Assembly (NCBI RefSeq): GCF_022399565.1
Contig: NZ_JAJTUT010000005.1
Location: forward strand, 160,780-224,779
Direction: 5' to 3'
DNA: 64,000 bases
Source: Flavobacterium algicola
GTDB lineage: Bacteria > Bacteroidota > Bacteroidia > Flavobacteriales > Flavobacteriaceae
The notes beneath the pieces were generated by a model that saw only the letters and a list, made by a program, of their open reading frames with translations, did not search any database and was not told the DNA's origin. Positions within the stretch are counted from its first letter, which is position 1. Each line of letters starts with the position of its first letter. Below, in pieces: positions 1 to 8,719 of this stretch. The position numbers and the translations under genes are program-made.

Positions 1-650
1 TTTACATCAATTTCATAATCCTTAATATCAAACATTATTGCGTTTACAGTACAAAACATCCAGTTTTGAATAAACAACCAAATCCATAAAAAAGTATTTT
101 CTTCTATAAAATTTGATTCAATGCTTAGCATTATGATTGGTAGAATATTGGCCGTACTTGCCCAAAGAAATCCAATGATAAAAGGCTTTAGCCAACCCGT
201 ATTACGCAGATTGAGATTGAAATACGTAGTAGGCAACAAACCATAATACAAAGCAGCAAGACCAAGCATCAAAAACACAATTAGCCAGTAATAGAGTGGC
301 AAATTGACAATGTTCCAAAAATTAACCACAATCTGATAAAATACTATCACAGCACTTATAAGAGCTAGTATAAATTGATTTGTTTTAAGAAATTTGGCAT
401 TACTAATGAACCATCTTGATCTTGGGTTGGTAGCGCTTCCAAATTTGATAGCTCCCATATAAGCGTAGTTGTAATAAACTATTGGCGCACAAAAAACTAA
501 AATATAGTATCCTAATGAATTATAAGGAATTCCTAATCTCAAAGTCGCTTCAAGGTTCAGAGCTATGGCTAATAGGCCGATAAAGTAATTTCCGAAAAAG
601 ATGAACTTTATTAATTTCAAACTCATGGTAACTACTTTTTTTTTCTGCAT
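1..650 (-). CDS. UbiA-like integral membrane protein, 3' end outside window
   Basis: The reverse strand is open from an ATG at 650 to the window edge (about 216 codons, C-terminus missing). The product is strongly hydrophobic, with about six membrane segments visible. Near the truncated end it has the stretch MFDIKDYEID (about residues 205-214), which resembles the second Asp-rich motif of UbiA-type prenyltransferases. In that family the motif binds Mg-diphosphate of the prenyl donor. A first motif of the NDxxD type is not obvious in the N-terminal half, so a catalytic role is uncertain. It is divergent from the ABC transporter pair at 986. A downstream ATG at 626 is a possible alternative start. 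The coding call is secure; the family call is moderate and rests on one motif plus the membrane topology. Confidence 0.65.
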   Translation of the reverse strand, partial: MQKKKVVTMSLKLIKFIFFGNYFIGLLAIALNLEATLRLGIPYNSLGYYILVFCAPIVYYNYAYMGAIKFGSATNPRSRWFISNAKFLKTNQFILALISAVIVFYQIVVNFWNIVNLPLYYWLIVFLMLGLAALYYGLLPTTYFNLNLRNTGWLKPFIIGFLWASTANILPIIMLSIESNFIEENTFLWIWLFIQNWMFCTVNAIMFDIKDYEIDV

Positions 651-985
651 TAGCATTAATCCTAATATATGTGATACCAAATAAATTCAATATTTTGAAT
701 TTATTTATGCTCAGATGCAATTGAATTTATTTATCAAACTGCACAAAATTGAAAATTAGTTTAATACAATTATAATTTATTCGGGTCGCTCTAATTTCAA
801 ATAAAACTAATTTGATATAAAATCATGTACGGCTTAAAATCGATAGATCCCACAAAAATAAGGATTTGCTCAGAATATCAATCACCATACATTAATTTCT
901 ACGGAGTTGAACTATTAAATATTATTGTGCTTCATTAATAACCCCTATTTTTAGATCATTTTAAAAAAAAATTATCTAAATAGTG
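651..985. promoter_or_regulatory. divergent intergenic region with three copies of a 12-13 bp motif
   Basis: This gap of 335 bases lies between divergent genes. TTGAATTTATTTA occurs at 695-707 and again at 721-733, and the inverse copy AAATAAATTCAA occurs at 679-690. The inverse and first copies form a perfect 12-bp inverted repeat with a 4-base loop, and the two direct copies start 26 bases apart. A CAAAAATA at 853-860 is a TAnnTTTG-type -7 element on the minus strand for the UbiA-like gene, with a leader of about 200 bases. TATTTTTA at 948-955 is a near-match -7 for the plus-strand transporter genes. The repeats would then lie in the transcribed leader of the minus-strand gene or act as an operator. 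Confidence 0.4.
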
Positions 986-1900
986 ATGTTACAGATTAAC
1001 ATAAAACTAATCGAAATTCGTTTCAGGAAATTTTTACCTCCAAAAGATAAGGCTGCCATAGTTCTATTTTTATGCTTTTATGTTTTCTTAACTTTTATAC
1101 TGAATTCTTATTATGAGCTAGTTCGCAATTTCATATTCCTATTTTCTATTGAAATTTTAAGTTACCATATTAACCGGAAGGATCTTGAATTTTTAAAATT
1201 ATATCAAAATTACAAAGTACTACTCTTTACAGAATATTTAATCTACAGCCTTGCTGTATTAGTAGTGATAGCAATTCATCTCGATATTTTACAACTATTT
1301 TTATATCTAAGCTTAATTATAGTGTATTTAAACTTGTCTAGAATTTCGTCTAAAAAATTTAATTACCCGTTCCTCTTATTCGATCCCTTCTGGCATATCA
1401 GTTTCAGGAAAAATAAATTATGGTTGGTAATTCCTATTCCGCTATTATTTATTTATCTGGGGGTAACACATCAAAATGATAATTTGATAATTGCATCCTT
1501 CTTTATAAACGGCATAATTACTAGCAGTGTGTTCTTCAATAGAGATTGGCCCTCATATTTAAAGTCTACCGTGCTCACACCTAAACTTTTCATAGTTAAA
1601 TCAGTAAAAACTACAGTATTAAATACCTTGATGATTGTTGCCCCAAGTATTATATCATTATTACTATTAAACAAGATAGAGTTACTACTTTTTATTCCAT
1701 TGTTATTTATTTTCCCGCTGCTTAATATGCTTTTAAAGTATGCTTACTTCACTAATTTATTTTTACAACAAATTTATTTTGTTCTCGCTATCGGCAGTGT
1801 TATTCAAATTTATTTAGTCCCCATCGTACTAATTCTACTCCCCTGTTTATACAACAAAGCTTTAATAAATATTCACAACATAAAATATGCTCACAATTGA
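986..1900 (+). CDS. putative ABC transporter membrane subunit
   Basis: A 304-residue, very hydrophobic protein with roughly seven to eight membrane helices (for example about residues 26-46, 80-115, 145-165 and 265-295). No family motif was recognised. Its role is inferred from the next gene: an ABC ATPase whose ATG at 1887 overlaps this gene's 3' end by 14 bases, the usual sign of translational coupling between permease and ATPase. The open frame begins with a GTG at 983 immediately before an ATG at 986; the ATG is chosen. Substrate and direction are unknown, although the size and lack of a periplasmic binding protein fit a small ABC-2-like exporter. Spacing and orientation to gcvP, 250 bases beyond the ATPase, suggest a separate transcript. 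Confidence 0.6.
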   Translation: MLQINIKLIEIRFRKFLPPKDKAAIVLFLCFYVFLTFILNSYYELVRNFIFLFSIEILSYHINRKDLEFLKLYQNYKVLLFTEYLIYSLAVLVVIAIHLDILQLFLYLSLIIVYLNLSRISSKKFNYPFLLFDPFWHISFRKNKLWLVIPIPLLFIYLGVTHQNDNLIIASFFINGIITSSVFFNRDWPSYLKSTVLTPKLFIVKSVKTTVLNTLMIVAPSIISLLLLNKIELLLFIPLLFIFPLLNMLLKYAYFTNLFLQQIYFVLAIGSVIQIYLVPIVLILLPCLYNKALINIHNIKYAHN

Positions 1901-2519
1901 TATAGTCGAAAAAAGATTTAAAGCTAAAACGATACTTAAAGAAGCTGAAATAAAAATTACCAAAAACGGCATTTATGGTATTGTGGGTAAAAATGGACAA
2001 GGAAAAACAACCTTATTCAAATGTATTTTGGGATTCGAAAAATACTTGGGAACTTGTACAATTGATGACGAAAAAATCATACTTCAAGATGTCGCATGGT
2101 GTCCAGCAGAAGTACCAATTTATGATGAATTAAGTGCTGCAGAATTTAGTCAATTTTACTGTAATTTACTAGATATTAAAAATAGTGCAGCTGCCAATGT
2201 TTTTGATGTACCCCAAGATCAATTGATAAAAGAGTTTTCTACGGGAATGAAGAAAAAAGCATATCTCAATGCCGTATTTCAAAAAAAATATAGGTTTTAT
2301 ATTCTTGATGAACCATTTAATGGTTTGGATATCGAAGCCAATTATGCACTCATGAACTATTTGAATAAAGTAGCAGAAACAAGTATTGTCCTGATCTCTT
2401 CACATATTCTGGATATTTTATTTAATAATTGCGAACAAATTTTTATTCTAAAAAACACAGCGATTACCATTTTCGAAAAAGATAATTTTAGTAAAATTCC
2501 GCAAAAGCTATTTGAATAA
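1887..2519 (+). CDS. ABC transporter ATP-binding protein
   Basis: A compact 210-residue ABC ATPase. The Walker A motif GKNGQGKTT is at residues 34-42 and Walker B YILDEP ends at about residue 143. The position of the signature motif carries FSTGMKKK (about 117-124) instead of the canonical LSGGQ, a variant common in ABC-2 type exporters. A switch-type histidine follows in SSHILD. The protein would bind and hydrolyse ATP on the cytoplasmic face to drive the membrane subunit encoded immediately upstream, whose coding region it overlaps by 14 bases. No terminator hairpin follows; the downstream 250 bases hold the gcvP promoter and leader. The ATPase family call is firm, the transported substrate is not known. 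Confidence 0.85.
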   Translation: MLTIDIVEKRFKAKTILKEAEIKITKNGIYGIVGKNGQGKTTLFKCILGFEKYLGTCTIDDEKIILQDVAWCPAEVPIYDELSAAEFSQFYCNLLDIKNSAAANVFDVPQDQLIKEFSTGMKKKAYLNAVFQKKYRFYILDEPFNGLDIEANYALMNYLNKVAETSIVLISSHILDILFNNCEQIFILKNTAITIFEKDNFSKIPQKLFE

Positions 2520-2605
2520 TAAATTTCTAAGAATAATCATCTTATCTAAACTGTTAAAGCACAAAAATGAATGCTAAAAAACAGTACTTTAAAAGTTATT
2601 ATGTT

Positions 2606-2613
2606 TATTTTTG
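2606..2613 (+). promoter_or_regulatory. candidate -7 element for gcvP
   Basis: TATTTTTG fits the Bacteroidota TAnnTTTG consensus and would start transcription at about 2617, giving a leader of about 155 bases before the gcvP ATG. No convincing TTG -33 element is seen at the usual 17-23 base spacing. Confidence 0.45.
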
Positions 2614-2626
2614 CACAACGAAAAAA

Positions 2627-2748
2627 AACAAACTTTTTTAGATTTATAAAACAAGCTTGATCTACTTTTAGACAAGTTTGTAAGTGCAAAAGAATTTTAA
2701 AAAATTCATTTTGTAATGATTGTAAAAAAAGTTTGTTCTACTTACAGA
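2627..2748 (+). promoter_or_regulatory. structured gcvP leader with inverted and direct repeats
   Basis: The predicted gcvP leader can form a 13-bp outer stem (2627-2639 with 2725-2737, containing ACAAACTTTTTT). A 7-bp hairpin GAATTTT-AA-AAAATTC lies inside it at about 2692-2707. It also carries a 19-base imperfect direct repeat (2654-2672 and 2730-2748, 15 of 19 identical, sharing TCTACTT), whose second copy overlaps the outer 3' arm. No resemblance to the two-aptamer glycine riboswitch was recognised. Confidence 0.35.
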
Positions 2749-2770
2749 TAAAAACAAATACTATCTACAA

Positions 2771-5620
2771 ATGAAAACAGATGCTTTTGCTTTAAGACAC
2801 ATAGGTCCTGAGGAATCCGACCTAAATCAAATGTTAAATACAATCGGAGTTGACTCTATAGAACAACTTATCTATGAGACACTTCCAAATGATATTCGAC
2901 TAAAAGCACCTCTGAATCTAGATCCTGCAATGACTGAATATGAATATGCAAAACATATTACGTTATTGGGGAATAAAAATAAGATGTTTAAAACCTACAT
3001 TGGTTTGGGATACAATCAAGCAATTGTTCCTGCTGTTATTCAAAGAAATGTATTTGAAAATCCAGGATGGTACACAGCTTACACGCCTTACCAAGCTGAA
3101 ATTGCTCAAGGTCGTCTAGAGGCAATTTTAAATTTCCAAACTACTGTTATCGAACTATCAGGAATGGAGATTGCTAATGCTTCATTACTTGACGAGGCTA
3201 CAGCGGCGGCAGAAGCTATGGCTTTGTTATATGATGTTAGATCAAGAGAACAAAAGAAAGCTAATGTTTGTAAATTCTTTGTTTCTGAAGAAATTTTACC
3301 TCAAACATTATCAGTATTACAAACGCGTTCTACTCCAATCGGTGTCGAGTTGGTTATAGGTAATCATGAAGATTTTGATTTTTCTTCTGAATTTTTTGGA
3401 GCTGTACTCCAATATCCTGGAAAATACGGACAAGTAAATGATTATACTGCTTTTATAGCATCGGCTGCTGCAAACGAAATTAAAGTAGCTGTTGCTGCGG
3501 ATATTTTGAGTTTGGCAAAACTTACTCCTCCGGGAGAAATGGGTGCTGCTGTAGTTTTTGGAACAACGCAACGTTTTGGAATTCCGCTAGGTTATGGTGG
3601 ACCTCATGCTGCTTATTTTGCAACAAAAGACGAATACAAACGTTCCATGCCAGGTAGAATTATTGGTGTAACAGTAGATGCAGATGGAAATCGCGCATTG
3701 CGTATGGCCTTACAAACTCGTGAACAACATATCAAGCGTGATAAAGCGACTTCTAATATTTGTACAGCACAGGTTTTATTATCTGTAATGGCAAGTATGT
3801 ATGCTGTTTTTCATGGTCCGAGAGGATTAAAATACATTGCAAATAAAGTTCACGCTTCGGCTGTAACTTTGGCAAATACGCTCGAAAAATTAGGTTTTGA
3901 GCAAACCAACACCGCTTTCTTTGATACAATTGTATTAAAAGCAGATGCTAAAAAAATCAAGCAAATTGCAGAAGCAAACGAAGTAAATTTCTTTTACCCT
4001 GATGATAACACTGTTTCAATTTCACTAAACGAAACTATCGGTTTTGCAGATTTAAATAAAGTTGTTTCCATTTTTGCTGTTGCAAAAGACATAAAGACGA
4101 TCAGCATAGAAGAACTATCTTCAACAAATCATTTTCCAGAAAATTTAGTTAGAACATCATCATTTTTACAGCATGAAGTGTTTAACAAATACCATTCTGA
4201 AACTGCTTTAATGCGCTACATCAAAATGTTAGAGCGCAAAGATTTATCGCTAAATCACTCGATGATTGCCTTAGGTTCTTGTACTATGAAGTTGAATGCT
4301 GCTGCAGAAATGTTACCATTAAGTGCTCCTAGCTGGAACAGTATCCATCCTTTTGCCCCTCTAGACCAAGCACAAGGATACCAAGAGATGTTGAAGAAAT
4401 TAGAAGAGCAACTAAACGAAATTACTGGTTTTGCTGCTACTACTTTACAGCCTAACTCTGGCGCACAAGGTGAATACGCAGGTTTAATGGTGATACGTGC
4501 CTATCATGAATCGAGAGGTGATCACCACAGAAAAATCGCTTTAATCCCTTCTTCTGCTCATGGAACCAACCCAGCATCAGCTGCAATGGCAGGAATGAAA
4601 GTTGTTGTTACAAAAACTTTAGAAAACGGAAACATTGATGTCGAAGATCTACGAGAAAAAGCAATTCTACACAAAGACAATCTTTCTTGTTTGATGGTTA
4701 CTTATCCATCAACTCACGGTGTTTATGAAAGTGCCATTAGAGAAATCACTCAAATTATACACGATAACGGTGGACAAGTTTATATGGATGGTGCTAATAT
4801 GAATGCTCAAGTTGGATTAACAAATCCTGCTACTATTGGAGCCGATGTATGTCACCTAAACTTACACAAAACGTTTGCTATCCCACACGGTGGAGGTGGA
4901 CCTGGAGTTGGCCCTATTTGCGTAGCGTCACAATTAGCTCCATTCTTACCAACGAACCCAATCATTCCAACTGGTGGCGATAGTGCAATCACAGGTATTT
5001 CTGCAGCACCATGGGGTTCTGCATTGGTTTGTTTAATATCCTATGGTTACATAAAAATGCTAGGTGCCGATGGCGTAAAATCAGCAACTGAATATGCTAT
5101 TTTAAATGCAAATTACATCAAAGAAAAATTAAGTGGTCATTATGAGACCTTGTACTCTGGAGAAATGGGTCGTGCAGCGCACGAAATGATATTAGAATGT
5201 CGTCCATTCAAAGAAAAAGGAATAGAGGTTACAGATATCGCCAAACGTTTGATGGACTACGGTTTCCACGCTCCTACAGTATCCTTCCCAGTAGCTGGAA
5301 CTTTAATGATCGAGCCTACAGAGAGTGAAAACTTAGAAGAGCTAGACCGTTTTTGTGATGCAATGATTTCAATTCGACAAGAAATCGAAGCGGCCACTAT
5401 TGATGACAAAAATAATGTATTGAAAAATGCACCACACACGTTAGCAATGTTGACAGCTGAGAATTGGAACCTACCTTACAGTAGAGAAAAAGCTGCTTTT
5501 CCTCTTGACTATATTTCAGACAATAAATTTTGGCCAAGCGTGCGTAGAGCCGATGACGCCTACGGTGATAGAAATTTAATTTGTAGCTGTGCTCCTATCG
5601 AAGCCTATATGGAGAGTTAA
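2771..5620 (+). CDS. gcvP: glycine dehydrogenase (aminomethyl-transferring), P-protein
   Basis: The P-protein of the glycine cleavage system decarboxylates glycine with pyridoxal phosphate and passes the aminomethyl group to lipoylated H-protein. At 949 residues this is the fused, homodimeric form that joins the two halves found as GcvPA and GcvPB elsewhere. The N-terminus has the family hallmark FALRHIGP. The PLP lysine is K700 in NLHKTFAIPHGGGGPG, a glycine-rich stretch characteristic of the family. SSAHGTNPASA and GSCTMKLNAA are further conserved blocks. It stands alone: gcvT and gcvH are not in this window. A promoter and a structured leader precede it and a strong hairpin terminator follows 22 bases after the stop. 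No frameshift or missing motif is seen. Confidence 0.97.
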   Translation: MKTDAFALRHIGPEESDLNQMLNTIGVDSIEQLIYETLPNDIRLKAPLNLDPAMTEYEYAKHITLLGNKNKMFKTYIGLGYNQAIVPAVIQRNVFENPGWYTAYTPYQAEIAQGRLEAILNFQTTVIELSGMEIANASLLDEATAAAEAMALLYDVRSREQKKANVCKFFVSEEILPQTLSVLQTRSTPIGVELVIGNHEDFDFSSEFFGAVLQYPGKYGQVNDYTAFIASAAANEIKVAVAADILSLAKLTPPGEMGAAVVFGTTQRFGIPLGYGGPHAAYFATKDEYKRSMPGRIIGVTVDADGNRALRMALQTREQHIKRDKATSNICTAQVLLSVMASMYAVFHGPRGLKYIANKVHASAVTLANTLEKLGFEQTNTAFFDTIVLKADAKKIKQIAEANEVNFFYPDDNTVSISLNETIGFADLNKVVSIFAVAKDIKTISIEELSSTNHFPENLVRTSSFLQHEVFNKYHSETALMRYIKMLERKDLSLNHSMIALGSCTMKLNAAAEMLPLSAPSWNSIHPFAPLDQAQGYQEMLKKLEEQLNEITGFAATTLQPNSGAQGEYAGLMVIRAYHESRGDHHRKIALIPSSAHGTNPASAAMAGMKVVVTKTLENGNIDVEDLREKAILHKDNLSCLMVTYPSTHGVYESAIREITQIIHDNGGQVYMDGANMNAQVGLTNPATIGADVCHLNLHKTFAIPHGGGGPGVGPICVASQLAPFLPTNPIIPTGGDSAITGISAAPWGSALVCLISYGYIKMLGADGVKSATEYAILNANYIKEKLSGHYETLYSGEMGRAAHEMILECRPFKEKGIEVTDIAKRLMDYGFHAPTVSFPVAGTLMIEPTESENLEELDRFCDAMISIRQEIEAATIDDKNNVLKNAPHTLAMLTAENWNLPYSREKAAFPLDYISDNKFWPSVRRADDAYGDRNLICSCAPIEAYMES

Positions 5621-5642
5621 TAAAAAGACACTAGTGTAAATA

Positions 5643-5668
5643 CGTCCCGAAATTTCGGGACGTTTTGC
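5643..5668 (+). terminator. rho-independent terminator of gcvP
   Basis: A perfect 20-base palindrome, CGTCCCGAAA followed by TTTCGGGACG, ends in a T-rich tract. Its core TCCCGAAATTTCGGGA recurs, with one change, inside the structured element at 26460-26571, so this stem may derive from a dispersed palindrome. Confidence 0.85.
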
Positions 5669-5798
5669 ATTTATTTATTTTTTTAGAATTCACTTTTATA
5701 CGAAACACTTTTTCTATTTTATCACTAAAATTATAAAAACACAAACAATTGCTCAAAAAAACAATGTTTAAAAGCGCTATCTATTTCAAATTAACAAT

Positions 5799-5810
5799 TA
5801 TGCATGCATA
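5799..5810. promoter_or_regulatory. palindromic operator candidate upstream of KAS III gene
   Basis: TATGCATGCATA is a perfect 12-bp palindrome ending 56 bases before the start codon. With its left flank AACAAT it matches the sequence in front of anmK at 15263-15280 in 17 of 18 positions. The shape suits a dimeric MarR-like repressor, but no such regulator gene is in the window. Confidence 0.4.
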
Positions 5811-5866
5811 GTATTTTTTTTCTATTTTTTAGCCTTACATTGCCGTAATTATTTCACAATAAGCTC

Positions 5867-6925
5867 ATGACTATAAAGATAACAGGTTCAGGAAGTTATA
5901 TTCCTGACAATACAATAAATAATGCCGATTTCTCTGATCACCACTTCTTAAATGAGGATGGTAGCACTTTTAAGTACCCAAACGATGTGATTATTCAAAA
6001 ATTCAAAGGGATTACTGGAATAGAGAAAAGACGGTATGCAGAAGATGAATTAAACTCTTCTGACTTAGCTTACTTTGCTGCTCAAAAAGCAATCGAAAAT
6101 GCTAATATTGATCCAGAAACAATAGATTACATCATTTTTGCTCACAATTTTGGTGATGTAAAAAAAGGTGCATTACAATCAGATATGCTACCAAGTTTGG
6201 CTACGCGTGTAAAAAATAAACTTAGGATTAAGAATCCAAAATGCGTCGCTTACGATTTGCTTTTTGGTTGTCCAGGTTGGATCGAAGGAGTATTGCAAGC
6301 CAATGCTTTTATCAAATCAGGTATGGCAAAAAGATGTTTGGTAATAGGATCAGAAACGTTGTCACGTGTGGTAGATGACCACGATCGTGATTCTATGATT
6401 TATTCTGATGGTGCTGGAGCAACAATCATTGAGGCTTCTGATGATGAAACTGGATTACTTGCTTACGAGAGCGCTACATACGCCTACGACGAAGCAGGTT
6501 ATTTATTCTTCGGAAAATCATACAACCAAGAGCTAGATCCAGACATTCGTTATATAAAAATGCATGGTCGCAAAATTTACGAATTTGCACTTAGTAATGT
6601 TCCTGCTGCAATGAAGAGTTGTCTGGATAAAAGCGGACTTGCGATCACCGACGTTAAAAAAATATTGATTCACCAAGCAAATGAAAAAATGGACGAGGCT
6701 ATAGTAGACCGTTTCTTCAAGCTGTACGATCAACCTACACCAGAGAACATTATGCCTATGTGCATACATGAGCTAGGAAATAGTAGTGTTGCTACAGTGC
6801 CTACTTTGTTTGATTTATTGGTAAATGGAAAAATCGAAAACCACGAAATTAATAAAGGTGATGTAGTCATTTTTGCTTCGGTTGGAGCTGGAATGAATAT
6901 CAACGCCTTCGTTTACAGATACTAG
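5867..6925 (+). CDS. 3-oxoacyl-ACP synthase III family protein
   Basis: A 352-residue thiolase-fold condensing enzyme of the FabH/KAS III type. It has the full catalytic triad: C135 in LLFGCPGW, H269 in LIHQANEKMD and N305 in ELGNSSVATV. Such enzymes join an acyl-CoA or acyl-ACP starter to malonyl-ACP. The sequence is longer than housekeeping FabH (about 320-330 residues), and GCPGW differs from the usual ACSG context of FabH, so a specialised role in a secondary or long-chain lipid pathway is more likely than general fatty acid initiation. It is a single gene by position; the next gene starts 278 bases on, beyond a structured repeat. A palindrome shared with anmK lies just upstream. The family is firm, the product unknown. 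Confidence 0.85.
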   Translation: MTIKITGSGSYIPDNTINNADFSDHHFLNEDGSTFKYPNDVIIQKFKGITGIEKRRYAEDELNSSDLAYFAAQKAIENANIDPETIDYIIFAHNFGDVKKGALQSDMLPSLATRVKNKLRIKNPKCVAYDLLFGCPGWIEGVLQANAFIKSGMAKRCLVIGSETLSRVVDDHDRDSMIYSDGAGATIIEASDDETGLLAYESATYAYDEAGYLFFGKSYNQELDPDIRYIKMHGRKIYEFALSNVPAAMKSCLDKSGLAITDVKKILIHQANEKMDEAIVDRFFKLYDQPTPENIMPMCIHELGNSSVATVPTLFDLLVNGKIENHEINKGDVVIFASVGAGMNINAFVYRY

Positions 6926-6939
6926 TTTGCATTTTCTTA

Positions 6940-7085
6940 TTAGCTAATCCAGCTATTTACTACAAGTCCAGCCTTAAAAAAGTGTTTTTCTACAACTCAC
7001 AAAGAGCTTCCTATGGTCGCTTTTATGAGTCAAGAAAAACTACTTTTTTAAGCCTCGGGCTTTTCGTTTCTATCTGGGCTAAAAA
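6940..7085 (-). repeat. dispersed structured element, type B copy 1
   Basis: An intergenic element of about 145 bases with a closing stem (TTAGC at 6940-6944, GCTAA at 7078-7082) and a long imperfect hairpin between about 6971-6998 and 7025-7053. Two 19-base blocks are shared with the element at 26234-26372: AGCTATTTACTACAAGTCC at 6951-6969 and CGGGCTTTTCGTTTCTATC at 7056-7074. The sequence between the blocks differs but remains self-complementary, as expected for conserved RNA structure or a miniature mobile repeat. Strand is assigned by similarity to the type A elements and is uncertain. Confidence 0.6.
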
Positions 7086-7109
7086 ACCTCCAGAAAAGAC
7101 ATTTATCAC

Positions 7110-7117
7110 TATATTTG
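7110..7117 (+). promoter_or_regulatory. candidate -7 element for the methyltransferase gene
   Basis: TATATTTG fits TAnnTTTG exactly, 87 bases before the start codon. No -33 TTG is evident. Confidence 0.45.
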
Positions 7118-7203
7118 CACAACGAATTTCAATTCACAATTGAAAAATCGGGCATATAACTACTAATCTATGTACGACAAAATCGTCGGTATTCGCAATA
7201 ACT

Positions 7204-7728
7204 ATGTACGAAAAAACATTCCCTAATAAGCGATTTAAACACACCTTAGAATTTTTACAAAAGCACATCTCTACTTCTGAAACTATTTTCGATTTAGGAG
7301 TACCCAATCCATTTTCCAAAATTATGGTTGAGAATGGCTACAACGTAAAAAACACAACGGGCGAAGATATTGACAAAGATCAAAATGCTTTACAAACAGA
7401 AGCTTATTCTGTCTTTACCGCCTTTGAGATTTTTGAGCATTTACTTAACCCATATACAGTCTTGCAAAATGTGAAATGTGATAAACTGCTAATTTCAATT
7501 CCGTTACGACTTTGGTTTTCACCTGCGTACAGAAGCAAAACAGACATGTGGGACAGACATTACCATGAGTTTGAGGATTGGCAATTAGACTGGTTATTAG
7601 AGAAAACAGGATGGAAAATTACAGCAAGAGAAAAATTTACCCATCCCGTTAAAAAAATTGGTTTCAGACCGTTATTGCGCTATTTCACCCCTAGATATTA
7701 CATTGTTTATGCAGAAAGGGTACGATAA
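7204..7728 (+). CDS. class I SAM-dependent methyltransferase-like protein
   Basis: A small 174-residue protein with the layout of a class I methyltransferase: a degenerate motif I strand-turn (TIFDLGVPNPFSK, about residues 28-40), an acidic residue after the second strand (GEDID), and the motif-IV-like segment AFEIFEHLLNP that resembles the IEHL signature of methyltransferase family 11. The glycine-rich loop is poor compared with GxGxG, so SAM binding is not certain. The C-terminal part contains WDRHYHEFEDWQLDWLLEKT. It precedes a family 2 glycosyltransferase by 64 bases, suggesting a shared role in glycan or lipid modification. An ATG at 7170 opens a different, short frame and is not used. 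Confidence 0.65.
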   Translation: MYEKTFPNKRFKHTLEFLQKHISTSETIFDLGVPNPFSKIMVENGYNVKNTTGEDIDKDQNALQTEAYSVFTAFEIFEHLLNPYTVLQNVKCDKLLISIPLRLWFSPAYRSKTDMWDRHYHEFEDWQLDWLLEKTGWKITAREKFTHPVKKIGFRPLLRYFTPRYYIVYAERVR

Positions 7729-7792
7729 ATTTTCAATTCCTACCACTGCATGTTTATAAACCGATGTTAGATTTTCGACAAAAAAAAATAAA

Positions 7793-8641
7793 ATGAACTA
7801 CTATTTAGTAATTCCTACACATAACGAAGAGGCTTTTATTTCTTTGACATTAAATTCTTTGGTTGCACAAACTTTACCTCCAACAAAAGTCATCGTTGTT
7901 AACGACAACTCTACAGACCGCACTGCAGAAATAGTAACCTCATACGCTGCAAAATATCCATATATTACACTAGTAAATAAAAAGTCATCGGCAGTACACA
8001 TGCCAGGTAGCAAAGTAATACAAGCTTTTCATGAAGGTGAAAAACATATCGATGATAATTATGATATCTTAGTAAAAATAGATGCTGATTTGATTTTTCC
8101 GCTTAACTATTTCGAAACAATAATCAATCACTTTAAGTCTGACGACCGCATAGGTATGGCTGGTGGATTTTGCTATATCGATAAGAATGGAGAATTTGTA
8201 TTAGAAAATCTTACAGACAAAGATCATATTCGCGGAGCTCTTAAGGCCTATCGAAAAGAAACGTACAAACAAATCGGCGGACTTAAACCAGCGATGGGTT
8301 GGGACACGGTTGACGAATTACTTTGTAAATTTTACGATTGGAAAGTTGTTACAGATGCTTCTCTAAAAGTAAAACATTTAAAACCTACTGGTGCAAAATA
8401 CAACAAAACAGCACGTTACAAGCAAGGAGAAGCATTTTACACGCTAGGTTATGGTTTCTTTATAACTGCCATTGCATCTGCAAAATTGGCGATGATGAAA
8501 AGAAAACCTCAACTTTTTATAGATTACATTACCGGATTTATAAAAGCCAAAGCTGACAAAGTACCTTTGCTCGTTACGCCAGATCAAGCCAAGTTTATTC
8601 GTAATTATCGCTTAAAGAAAATGAAGGAGAAGCTTTTTTAA
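7793..8641 (+). CDS. family 2 glycosyltransferase
   Basis: A 282-residue GT-A fold glycosyltransferase. The N-terminal nucleotide-binding block VIPTHNEE (from residue 4) and VNDNSTDRT (about 38-46) are typical of GT2. The metal-binding acidic motif is D97-A-D99 in VKIDADLIFP. A later GWDTVDELL block corresponds to the conserved ED-type acceptor region. It transfers a sugar from a nucleotide donor to an unknown acceptor. No membrane segment is apparent apart from a mildly hydrophobic stretch near residues 215-230. It lies 64 bases after a methyltransferase-like gene and 78 bases before the lipid ABC transporter genes, so it may belong to an envelope lipid or glycan set. Confidence 0.85.
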   Translation: MNYYLVIPTHNEEAFISLTLNSLVAQTLPPTKVIVVNDNSTDRTAEIVTSYAAKYPYITLVNKKSSAVHMPGSKVIQAFHEGEKHIDDNYDILVKIDADLIFPLNYFETIINHFKSDDRIGMAGGFCYIDKNGEFVLENLTDKDHIRGALKAYRKETYKQIGGLKPAMGWDTVDELLCKFYDWKVVTDASLKVKHLKPTGAKYNKTARYKQGEAFYTLGYGFFITAIASAKLAMMKRKPQLFIDYITGFIKAKADKVPLLVTPDQAKFIRNYRLKKMKEKLF

Positions 8642-8687
8642 GCTAAAAATCATTTTTACTAAGCACAAATCTTTAATTACTTTAGAC

Positions 8688-8695
8688 TAATTTTG
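8688..8695 (+). promoter_or_regulatory. candidate -7 element for the mlaEF-like pair
   Basis: TAATTTTG fits TAnnTTTG and lies 24 bases before the ATG at 8720. No -33 TTG is seen at the usual distance. Confidence 0.4.
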
Positions 8696-8719
8696 TAATT
8701 TAGCCCATATTCAAAAATT

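Noticed and set aside
2614..2770. Glycine riboswitch in front of gcvP
   Set aside because: The leader is AT-rich and lacks the two GC-rich three-way-junction aptamers of that class.
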